DNA from: Gemmatimonadaceae bacterium
GTDB lineage: Bacteria > Gemmatimonadota > Gemmatimonadetes > Gemmatimonadales > Gemmatimonadaceae
Assembly: GCA_013361745.1 (NCBI GenBank)
Contig: JABFXM010000010.1
Span: 1-12,467 of the forward strand
Length of the DNA stretch: 12,467 nt
Reading direction: 5' to 3'
This document shows, one piece after another, positions 5,958 to 12,152 of the stretch (its first letter is position 1; each line of letters begins with the position of its first letter). The notes under the pieces are model-generated. The model ran no database searches, was not told the DNA's origin, and saw only the letters and a list, made by a program, of their open reading frames with translations. The position numbers and the translations under genes are program-made.

Positions 5958-6017
5958 GGGTGACGCGCCCGCCTGGCTGAGAGTCCTAACTTGAGTCACC
6001 CAGCACACGGACCACCC

Positions 6018-7238
6018 ATGGCCAGACCCACACCGATCGCCGTGCGAACCGGCCTGGTGCTCGACGCGCTCACCCCCGAGGCGACGCTCGAGCTCTCGGT
6101 CGTCATCCCCTGCCTGAACGAGGCGGACACCATCGCGGTCTGCGTCGGGAAGGCGCTGCGCGCGATCGAGACCATGGGGATCAGCGGCGAGGTCGTCGTC
6201 GCCGACAACGGCAGCACCGACGGCTCGATCGAGATCGCCGAGCGTGAGGGCGCGCGCGTCGTGCACGTCGCGGCGAAGGGCTACGGGAGCGCGCTCATGG
6301 GCGGGATCGAGAGCGCGCGCGGCCGCTACGTCGTCATGGGCGACGCCGACGACAGCTACGACTTCAACGAGCTGCCGAAGTTCGTCGCGAAGCTGCGCGC
6401 GGGGTACGAGCTGGTGCAGGGCTGCCGGCTTCCCGCCGGCGGCGGCGCGGTCGCGACCGGCGCGATGCCTTTCCTCCATCGCTGGTGGGGGAACCCGATG
6501 TTCTCGTGGATGGTGCGCCGCTGGTTCCGTGCGCCGATCCACGACGTGCACTGCGGGATGCGCGGCTTCACGAAGGAGCTCTACGCCCGCCTCGATCAGC
6601 GCTGCACGGGGATGGAGTTCGCCTCCGAGCAGGTGATCAAGGCGAGCATCCACGGGGCGCGGATCGCCGAGGTTCCGATCACGCTGCACCGCGACGGCCG
6701 CACCTCGCACGCGCCGCACCTGAAGACCTTCCGCGACGGGTGGCGGCATTTCCGCTTCTACCTGCTGTTCAGCCCGCGCTGGCTCTTCCTGCTTCCCGGG
6801 CTCGTGCTCGGGCTGCTCGGCGTCGCGGGCTACGCGCTCGCGATGCCGCAGACGCGGATCGGCACCGTCACCTTCGACGTGAACACGCTGCTCTTCGCGA
6901 GCCTCGCGATCATCTGCGGCTACCAGTCGGTGCTCTTCGCGCTGCTGACGAAGTTCTTCGCGATCGGCGAGGGGCTGCTGCCGTACGACGCGCGCATCGC
7001 CCGCATCGGGAAGATCCTGACGCTGGAGCGCGGGCTCGTCCTCGGTGCGGTCACCGCGGTCGCGGGGCTGGCGATGCTCGTCGCGACGATCCTGCAGTGG
7101 CGGGCGCACGGCTTCGGCCCGATGAACTACGCGACCTCGCTGCGGCTCTCGATCCCCGGCATGACGCTCACCGTGCTCGGCTTCCAGACCTTCCTCTGGA
7201 GCTTCTTCGTGAGCGTGCTCGCGCTGAAGCGGCGATGA
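6018..7238 (+). CDS. GT2 polyprenol-phosphate glycosyltransferase (DPM1/dolichol-P-glucose synthase-like) with C-terminal TM region
   Basis: 406 aa from ATG 6018; a TTG at 5991 is in frame but has no better support, and neither has an SD. The N-terminal GT-A domain shows LSVVIPCLNEADT (about 27-38), the nucleotide-binding VVVADNGSTDGS, the metal-binding DADDSYD (109-115), and HDVHCGMRGF (175-184) with downstream SEQVIKA, all typical of GT2 enzymes that charge polyprenol phosphate with a hexose. The C-terminal third carries about four TM helices (near 257-276, 291-310, 340-359 and 378-403). The product would be a polyprenyl-P-sugar at the inner face of the inner membrane, a usual donor for GT-C enzymes such as the one encoded two genes downstream. 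The stop overlaps the methyltransferase start (ATGA). The sugar transferred is not determinable. Confidence 0.92.
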   Translation: MARPTPIAVRTGLVLDALTPEATLELSVVIPCLNEADTIAVCVGKALRAIETMGISGEVVVADNGSTDGSIEIAEREGARVVHVAAKGYGSALMGGIESARGRYVVMGDADDSYDFNELPKFVAKLRAGYELVQGCRLPAGGGAVATGAMPFLHRWWGNPMFSWMVRRWFRAPIHDVHCGMRGFTKELYARLDQRCTGMEFASEQVIKASIHGARIAEVPITLHRDGRTSHAPHLKTFRDGWRHFRFYLLFSPRWLFLLPGLVLGLLGVAGYALAMPQTRIGTVTFDVNTLLFASLAIICGYQSVLFALLTKFFAIGEGLLPYDARIARIGKILTLERGLVLGAVTAVAGLAMLVATILQWRAHGFGPMNYATSLRLSIPGMTLTVLGFQTFLWSFFVSVLALKRR

Positions 7239-7954
7239 GCGTCGCGAACGACGCCGCGCAGGCACCCGAGTTCGACGCCTACGCCGCGCGCTACGACGAG
7301 GCGCTCGCCGCGGGACTGAGCGTCACCGGCGAGGACAAGGACTACTACGCGCGCGGGCGGATGCACTGGCTGGCCCGGCGGCTCCGCGCGTCAGGCATCG
7401 CGCCGCCGGCGACGGTGCTCGACTTCGGCTGCGGCCTCGGCGCGAGCACGCCGCTCTTTCTCGACATCCTCGACGCGAAGCAGGTCGTCGGGGTGGACGT
7501 CTCCGAGGGGCTGCTCGACCGGGCGCGCGCGGCGTTCGCCGGCGAGCCGCGCGCGCGATTCCGCTCGATCGACGGCTACGAGGCGCCGGCGACGGCGGAC
7601 CTCGCCTTCGTGAACGGCGTCTTCCACCACATCCCGCCCGACGATCGCGCCGGCGCGCTGTCGTACGTGCGACGCACGCTGAAGCCCGGCGGCCTCTTCG
7701 CCTTCTGGGAGAACAACCCCTGGAACCCGGGGACGCGCTGGATCATGAGCCGCGTCTCCTTCGACGCGAACGCGATCACGATCACCCCGCCGGAAGCGCG
7801 ACGACTGCTCCGCGCCGCGGGGTTCGAGATCGTCGAGACCGACTTCCTCTTCATCTTCCCGCGCGCGCTGCGCCTTCTGCGCCCGCTCGAGCGTCCGCTG
7901 GCCCGGCTGCCGTTAGGCGGGCAGTACATGGTGCTCTGCCGGGCGCAACGCTGA
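7235..7954 (+). CDS. Class I SAM-dependent methyltransferase
   Basis: 239 aa, starting at the ATG that overlaps the GT2 stop. The Rossmann methyltransferase fold is clear: motif I VLDFGCGLGAS (61-71), the acidic end of beta-2 in VVGVDVSEGLL, a motif near SIDGY, and AFVNGVFHHIPPDDR followed by LKPGGLFAFWENNPWNPG, as in the UbiE/Methyltransf_11-type group. No membrane segment or DNA/RNA-binding domain is present, so a small-molecule, sugar or lipid substrate is likely. Its position between a polyprenol-phosphate glycosyltransferase and a GT-C-like protein suggests that it methylates the sugar or a lipid intermediate of the same pathway (inference). A TTA codon occurs in CCGTTAGGC at 7910-7918. 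Confidence 0.9.
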   Translation: MSVANDAAQAPEFDAYAARYDEALAAGLSVTGEDKDYYARGRMHWLARRLRASGIAPPATVLDFGCGLGASTPLFLDILDAKQVVGVDVSEGLLDRARAAFAGEPRARFRSIDGYEAPATADLAFVNGVFHHIPPDDRAGALSYVRRTLKPGGLFAFWENNPWNPGTRWIMSRVSFDANAITITPPEARRLLRAAGFEIVETDFLFIFPRALRLLRPLERPLARLPLGGQYMVLCRAQR

Positions 7955-7973
7955 CCGCCGCCGCTCCTCTCAC

Positions 7974-9647
7974 GTGCTGATCAGACTTCCCCTCGCGCTC
8001 GCGATCGCCCTCCTCCTCGCCTGGTACGTGCCGTTCGTCCGCACCGCCGGCGAGCGCTTCGCGCGCTGGCTCGAGCATCCGCGCTGGGCGCCGCTGGCGA
8101 TCGCGCTGCTGACGACGGTCATCCTCACCCTCGCCTGGGGGTCGTGGCGCGAGATCCCGATCATCCACGACGAGGCGTCGTATCTCTTCCAGGCGAAGCT
8201 CTTCGCGAGCGGGCACTGGACGGCGCCCTCGCCGCCGGTGCCGGAGTTCTTCGAGCAGTTCCACGTCTTCGTCGTCCCACACTACGCGTCGAAGTATCCG
8301 CCCGGCCACGCGCTGCTGATGGTGCCCGGGATCTGGCTCGGCCTCCCGGGGATGATGCCGGTGCTGCTCAGCGCGGCCGCGGCGGCGCTCGTCTTCTCGA
8401 TCGCGCGCCGCATCACGAACGCGACGATCGCCTTCTGGACCTGGGTCTGGTGGATCTCGACGCCCTTCGTGCTCTGGATCCTCGCGTCGTACTTCTCGCA
8501 ATCGACCTCGATCTTCGTCTGGATGCTCGGCTGGTACGCGCTGGTTCGCTGGCGCGAGGGCGGGGAGCAATGGCTGCTCCTCGTCGCGGCGAGCGTCGCC
8601 TGGCTCGCCTTCACCCGTCCGCTCACCGCGGTCGCGTACGCGCTCCCGGTGGGCGTCTACGTCCTCTGGCGCGTCGCGCGCACGAAGCAGTACGCCTCGC
8701 TCGGCCGGGCGATGGCGCTCGGCGCGGCGATGCTGCTCGTCATCCCCTTCTGGAGCGCGAAGACCATCGGCAGCGTCCGCGAGACGCCGTACGCGCTCTA
8801 CTCGCGGATGTACTTCCCGTGGGACTCGCCCGGCTTCGGTCTCGACTCGACGCCGCCGATGCGCGCGCTCCCGCCGGACATGGCGCTGATCGCGAAGTAC
8901 ACCGCGCCGACGCATCGCGACTACGTGCCGGCCGCGCTGCCGGCGACCTTCGCCGCGCGCGCCTTCTACGTCGCGAAGGACGTCTGGGGTCCGCCGCGGG
9001 TGATCCTCTGCGTCCTCGCGCTCATCGGACTCACCGCGCTGACGGCGGAGCTGGCGTTCGGGCTCGCCTCGGCCGTCTCGCTCCTCGTCGCGTATCTCTG
9101 GTTCGGCCACGGCGCGACGTGGACAGTCTATTACACCGAGACGCAGCCGGTGCTCGCGATGCTCGTCGCGCTCGGCTTCTGGCGCCTCCTGAACCTGCGC
9201 GTCCCCTCGCCCGACGGGTCGCCGCGGGCGCGTGTGCCACGCCCGCTGGTCGCCGGGATGTCGCTCCTCGTCGCCGTGATGGCGGTCCAGTTCACCTGGT
9301 TCATGATCGTCGCCGCGCACAACACCGTCGTCCAGGCGCGCGACTACCAGAAGACCTTCATCGACGCAATCTCACGCATCCCCGATCGGAAGGCGATCGT
9401 CTTCGTCCGCTACGCCGACGATCACAACCCGCATCTGAGCCTCGTCTACAACGATCCCGATCTCGCGGACGCGCCGCGCTGGATCGTCTACGACCGCGGC
9501 GCCGACAACGAGCGCCTTCTCCGCGCCGCTCCCGGTCGGACCGCGTACATCTACGACGAGCCCCGCCACCAGATCCGCACCTGGGTCGCGGCCCAGGACA
9601 CCGTGATGCCGAAGGAATCGCTGGCCGGAAGAACCGCGTCGCGATGA
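7974..9647 (+). CDS. GT39/GT-C-like multi-pass membrane glycosyltransferase
   Basis: 557 aa from GTG 7974, 19 nt after the methyltransferase stop; there is no SD and no alternative ATG nearby. About ten to eleven TM helices are visible, starting with LPLALAIALLLAWYVPF. Between the second TM and the next helix lies the GT-C first-loop signature IIHDEASYLFQAKLFASGHW with the catalytic-type Asp66-Glu67, then HYASKYPPGHALLMVPGIWL, resembling the PMT_2/ArnT-like group (GT39/GT83). The last ~110 residues (450-557) form a soluble extracytoplasmic domain with VRYADDHNPHLSLVYNDPD. Such enzymes use polyprenyl-phosphate sugars as donors and act outside the cytoplasm, which fits the GT2 gene of the same operon. 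The acceptor (lipid, glycan or protein) is unknown. Confidence 0.85.
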   Translation: MLIRLPLALAIALLLAWYVPFVRTAGERFARWLEHPRWAPLAIALLTTVILTLAWGSWREIPIIHDEASYLFQAKLFASGHWTAPSPPVPEFFEQFHVFVVPHYASKYPPGHALLMVPGIWLGLPGMMPVLLSAAAAALVFSIARRITNATIAFWTWVWWISTPFVLWILASYFSQSTSIFVWMLGWYALVRWREGGEQWLLLVAASVAWLAFTRPLTAVAYALPVGVYVLWRVARTKQYASLGRAMALGAAMLLVIPFWSAKTIGSVRETPYALYSRMYFPWDSPGFGLDSTPPMRALPPDMALIAKYTAPTHRDYVPAALPATFAARAFYVAKDVWGPPRVILCVLALIGLTALTAELAFGLASAVSLLVAYLWFGHGATWTVYYTETQPVLAMLVALGFWRLLNLRVPSPDGSPRARVPRPLVAGMSLLVAVMAVQFTWFMIVAAHNTVVQARDYQKTFIDAISRIPDRKAIVFVRYADDHNPHLSLVYNDPDLADAPRWIVYDRGADNERLLRAAPGRTAYIYDEPRHQIRTWVAAQDTVMPKESLAGRTASR

Positions 9648-9680
9648 GGAGCTCGAGAAGCGATTGCTCTTGCTGGGAAT

Positions 9681-9747
9681 AACAGAAGGCACGAAGGGCG
9701 CGAAGAGGTTTTCATGACAACCCTTCGTGCCCTTCGTGCCTTCTGTT
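9681..9747. repeat. Foldback repeat built of CCTTCGTGC units
   Basis: The left arm (9681-9710) and right arm (9719-9747) are near-perfect reverse complements: the outer 19 bases AACAGAAGGCACGAAGGGC match exactly, followed by one G/T wobble, five more matches and one bulged A. The loop is 8 nt (TTCATGAC). The arms are tandem 9-mers (CCTTCGTGC) plus a CTTCTGTT end. It lies between the convergent GT-C and PLP-enzyme genes, so it could act as a bidirectional terminator although no clear T-tract follows. Its lower GC content contrasts with both neighbours. Confidence 0.85.
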
Positions 9748-9781
9748 CAATCAGCTAAGGCAAAAGGGTAACTTCCGATCA

Positions 9782-9802
9782 AACCCTTCGTGCCTTCCGT
9801 TC
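9782..9802. repeat. Third, shorter copy of the CTTCGTGCC repeat
   Basis: AACCCTTCGTGCC then TTCCGTTC repeats the right arm of the neighbouring foldback element with one 9-bp unit missing and one substitution (CTGTT to CCGTT). The copies are separated by a GC-poor spacer (9748-9781) with no gene. Confidence 0.75.
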
Positions 9803-9826
9803 CAACCAGCAAGCGAGCCGGTTGCT

Positions 9827-10993
9827 TCAGTCCTTCCGCACCGGTCCTCGTCCTCGCGCCTCGACGGGCCAGGTCGTCTCGACCATGTCGTTGCGAACGC
9901 CGTGGATCTCGTCGAAGAGGTGGACGACGATGCACACGTGATTCGGCACGACGCGCACCATGTCGCCGATCTTCGGCTTCCAGTCGGAGTCGCCGAGCTC
10001 GATGATCCCGTGCTCCTCCGACATCCGCGAGACGACCAGCTCGGGTCGGTCGAGCAGCGCGCCGTAGCCTTCGCCCTCGGCGCCGCGCATCGGCTCCCTG
10101 CCTAACGCCTTGGCGCCGGCGTCGATCACCACCTGGCCGGGCACCGACGTGCTGATCACCGTCGCCGCGACGGTGAGCGCGCAGTCGTCCCAGCTGCAGG
10201 CACCGATCGCCGCGGTGACGCGGTCGTTGTAGACGTAGGTCCCCGGACGCACCTCGGTCAGCCCTTCGACCTCGTGCATGCGCCAGGCGGCGGGAGTCGA
10301 GCCGCCGCTCACCACCGGCGGCGTGAGCCCCTGGCGCTCGAGGGCGCGGATGGTCCGTCCGAGGTCGGCGTTGAGCTGCTCGATCGCCGGCCCCTGCTCC
10401 GAGACACGCTCGCGGATGTGCCCGGGATAGAACGCGATCCCCGCGTAGCGCAGCGGCGGGCTGCGCCAGACGAGTCGCGCGAGCTCCACCGCCTGCTCCG
10501 CGGTCGCGACGCCGACGCGCTTCATCCCGACGTCCAGCTCGATGTAGACGCCGATCTCGCGATCGACGACGCGCGCCGTGCTGGCGAGCTGCTCGATCGC
10601 CGTTGCCGAATCCACCGCGACGGTGATCCGCGTCTCGCGCGGGAGCGTCATCAGCCGCGCGAGCTTCGCCGAGCCGATCGCAGGATAGGCGAGCAGCAGG
10701 TCGCGCGAGACGTCGGCCATCACCTCGAGCTCGCGCGTCGTCGCGCAGGTCAGCCCGACGGCGCCGAGCCGCACCTGCTCGGCGGCGATGCGCGGCGACT
10801 TGTGCGTCTTCACGTGCGGTCGCAGCGAGAGCCCGTGCAGCGCCGAGTAGGTCGCCATCGCCTCGAGGTTGTGCGCGAGGCGATCGAGGTCGACGACGGC
10901 CGCCGGCGTCTCGAGCTCGGCGACGCTCTGCGGCGGGGGCGCGTCGGGAAAGCGCGGGAAGGCGGCGCGCCGGCCGCCCGGAGGATGCTTCAT
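9827..10993 (-). CDS. D-threonine aldolase / D-serine dehydratase-like PLP enzyme
   Basis: 388 aa. An alanine-racemase-type N-terminal barrel (about 25-270) begins ELETPAAVVDLDRLAHNL and carries the PLP-lysine motif LRPHVKTHKS (Lys62 likely forms the Schiff base), GVYIELDVGMKRVGV, and phosphate-binding-type VVSGGSTPAAW with EVRPGTYVYND. The C-terminal D-ser_dehydrat-type domain (PF14031) ends with VPNHVCIVVHLFDEIHGV, whose His352 and Cys354 match the zinc ligands of the fold-type III D-serine dehydratase/D-threonine aldolase group. It should act on D-3-hydroxy amino acids (aldol cleavage or dehydration). It starts 2 nt after the stop of the SDR-like gene, has no SD, and probably depends on translational coupling. 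The first ~22 residues are a Pro/Arg-rich extension. A TTA codon lies in the GCGTTAGGC motif at 10100-10108. The gene converges with the glycan operon. Confidence 0.92.
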   Translation of the reverse strand: MKHPPGGRRAAFPRFPDAPPPQSVAELETPAAVVDLDRLAHNLEAMATYSALHGLSLRPHVKTHKSPRIAAEQVRLGAVGLTCATTRELEVMADVSRDLLLAYPAIGSAKLARLMTLPRETRITVAVDSATAIEQLASTARVVDREIGVYIELDVGMKRVGVATAEQAVELARLVWRSPPLRYAGIAFYPGHIRERVSEQGPAIEQLNADLGRTIRALERQGLTPPVVSGGSTPAAWRMHEVEGLTEVRPGTYVYNDRVTAAIGACSWDDCALTVAATVISTSVPGQVVIDAGAKALGREPMRGAEGEGYGALLDRPELVVSRMSEEHGIIELGDSDWKPKIGDMVRVVPNHVCIVVHLFDEIHGVRNDMVETTWPVEARGRGPVRKD

Positions 10994-10995
10994 CG

Positions 10996-11700
10996 TCAGG
11001 CGCCGAGCCGGATGGTCTGGCCGGTGACGTCGCGCGCCGCGTCGGAGCAGAGCCAGCGCAGCGTGTCCGCGACCGACTCGCGCTCGACGTAGTTCTTGTC
11101 GGCGCCCATGTCGCTCACGTTCTGCGCGGTGCGGATCATCGTCGGCGCGATCGCGTTCGCGCGCACGCCGTTGTCGCGCTCCTCCTGCGACACGGCCTGC
11201 ATCAGCGCGAGCACCCCCGCCTTCGACGCGACGTACGCGCTCATGTTCGCGATCCGCGAGCCGGGAAGCGCCGCCGCCGCCGCGAAGTACACGATCGATC
11301 CCCGGCCGCGGCGCAGCGCGGGCAGGAAGGCGCGCGTCGCGAGATACGCCGTCGTAAGTCCGATCGCGAACATCCGGTGCCAGACCGCGACGTCGCTCTC
11401 GGCGACCGGCCCGCTCATCGCGAAGCCCCCCGCGGCGGCGATGAGCGCGTGCAGCGGCGCGTCGGCGCTGCCTAACGCCTCGCGCGCGGCGCGGCCGACG
11501 TCGTCGGGGCTCGTCAGGTCGGCGACGACACCACGGACCTTCGCGCCGGTCTTCGCGAGCTCGGCGGCGCGCGCCTCGACCTCGCGATCGCGGTCGACGA
11601 GCGCCAGCGTCGCACCGTCGCGGGCGAACGCCGCCGCGACCGCCTCACCCACCTGCCCGGCCCGCCCGACACCGGTGATCACTACCAATCGCTCGCTCAT
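10996..11700 (-). CDS. SDR-family oxidoreductase-like protein with degenerate catalytic tetrad
   Basis: 234 aa from ATG 11700. An upstream in-frame ATG (11724) is rejected because it lies upstream of the -10 of the best promoter. The Rossmann N terminus ERLVVITGVGRAGQVGEAVA has TG-x4-G-x2-G rather than the classical TG-x3-G-x-G. Asp36 in ALVDRD suggests NAD(H) preference, and VVADLTS matches the usual second contact. Tyr156 and Lys160 of YxxxK are kept (SAYVASKAG). The position of the catalytic Ser falls in a run of five Ala (140-144, YFAAAAALPG), NNAG is replaced by AAAGG, and the tetrad Asn position holds Gly114 (AIGLTTAY). It may be a divergent or non-catalytic SDR. It is translationally adjacent to the D-threonine-aldolase-like gene. 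A TTA codon occurs in GCGTTAGGC (11470-11478). Confidence 0.9.
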   Translation of the reverse strand: MSERLVVITGVGRAGQVGEAVAAAFARDGATLALVDRDREVEARAAELAKTGAKVRGVVADLTSPDDVGRAAREALGSADAPLHALIAAAGGFAMSGPVAESDVAVWHRMFAIGLTTAYLATRAFLPALRRGRGSIVYFAAAAALPGSRIANMSAYVASKAGVLALMQAVSQEERDNGVRANAIAPTMIRTAQNVSDMGADKNYVERESVADTLRWLCSDAARDVTGQTIRLGA

Positions 11701-11709
11701 CTCGGGCGG

Positions 11710-11737
11710 AATATGCCCTCGCATCGCGCGGGGTCAA
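11710..11737 (-). promoter_or_regulatory. Promoter of the SDR/PLP-enzyme operon, near-leaderless geometry
   Basis: Minus strand: TTGACC (11737-11732), 16-nt spacer, CATATT (11715-11710), 9 nt, ATG 11700. The -35 matches 5 of 6 consensus bases. No SD exists, and the start of transcription would fall within a few bases of the ATG. The upstream ATG at 11724 lies between -35 and -10, so it could not be translated from this transcript. Confidence 0.6.
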
Positions 11738-11741
11738 CGGC

Positions 11742-11763
11742 CTGACGAGCGACTGACGAGCGA
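11742..11763. repeat. Two perfect 11-bp tandem repeats just upstream of the SDR -35
   Basis: CTGACGAGCGA occurs at 11742-11752 and again at 11753-11763 without spacer. The pair ends 4 bp before the -35 hexamer of the minus-strand promoter, and an 11-bp period is about one helical turn. This fits a tandem activator-binding site, but no regulator is identified. Confidence 0.6.
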
Positions 11764-11776
11764 ATCCGGGGTCCGC

Positions 11777-12135
11777 GGTGCCATCGGATCGCTCCGTGCG
11801 GGGGCGAGCTGCTCGGGCGGTGACGCGGTGTGAACCTTCGATGACACTTCCGCAACACTTCCGCCGTGCTTCCGCGGTTCTCATGTAGTTCTCCCCGATG
11901 AACCGCGCGATGCCAGACCCGCTGACAGAGCTGCACGGGACCCGCGATCTCGCGACCTCCGTGCGGGTCGCGTCGAGGTCCGACCTCGGTCGAGCATCGC
12001 GCGATCGGGCAGCAAGAACGACGAAAGCACGGCGGAAGAAGCACGGGGCACTTCGGAAACGCTGCCACGCCCGTCGCCTGCGTCGGCTCGCCGACGAGGA
12101 GCCCGGTAGCGCGCGCGGAGCGATCCGATGTCACC
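11777..12135. repeat. ~360-bp foldback element with 24-bp terminal inverted repeats (MITE-like or structured RNA)
   Basis: The ends 11777-11800 and 12112-12135 are inverted repeats of GGTG[C/A]CATCGGATCGCTCCG[T/C]GCG, with 15 consecutive perfect bases (11782-11796 versus 12116-12130). Moving inward, 11858-11881 pairs with 12015-12038 (21 of 24) and 11904-11913 with 11994-12003 (10 of 10), at similar offsets from each end. The centre holds further hairpins (CGCGACC/GGTCGCG at 11951-11972; CGAGGTC-C-GACCTCG at 11974-11988). There is no convincing ORF: the longest minus-strand reading is compositionally unlike a protein. No target-site duplication is evident. It may be a decayed non-autonomous transposon or a structured RNA/regulatory palindrome. 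It fills the whole gap between the helicase 3' end and the SDR promoter region. Confidence 0.6.
11844..11876. repeat. Three 11-bp tandem units (ACACTTCCGCN type)
   Basis: ACACTTCCGCA (11844-11854), ACACTTCCGCC (11855-11865) and GTGCTTCCGCG (11866-11876) follow each other directly. They lie inside the left half of the foldback element; the mirror half contains related but more diverged units (complement of CTTCCGCCGTGCTT at 12025-12038). Confidence 0.75.
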
Positions 12136-12152
12136 CCATCGAGCCGCGAGGC

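Noticed and set aside
5960..5992. Possible promoter of the GT2 operon (GTGACG ... TAACTT)
   Set aside because: The spacer is about 21 nt and the -10 match is poor; not supported enough to list.
5991..6017. TTG at 5991 as the start of the GT2 gene
   Set aside because: It adds nine residues outside the family domain and has no SD; ATG 6018 is simpler, though neither start has a strong signal.
7851..9320. 489-codon minus-strand frame opposite the GT-C gene
   Set aside because: Extremely charged Arg/Glu/Asp low-complexity shadow typical of GC-rich DNA; the plus strand encodes a clear multi-TM protein.
9681..9802. Spaced CTTCGTGCC copies as a CRISPR array
   Set aside because: Units are 9 bp, tandem and inverted, with no regular spacers or cas genes.
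9804..9826. AGCAA...TTGCT short hairpin at the 3' end of the PLP-enzyme gene
   Set aside because: The 5-bp stem with a 9-nt loop is weak; alternative pairing with AACC/GGTT is equally poor.
11697..12134. 145-codon minus-strand open frame over the foldback region
   Set aside because: Unusual Arg/Cys/Pro-rich composition, no SD, no family resemblance, and the DNA is largely palindromic; treated as non-coding.
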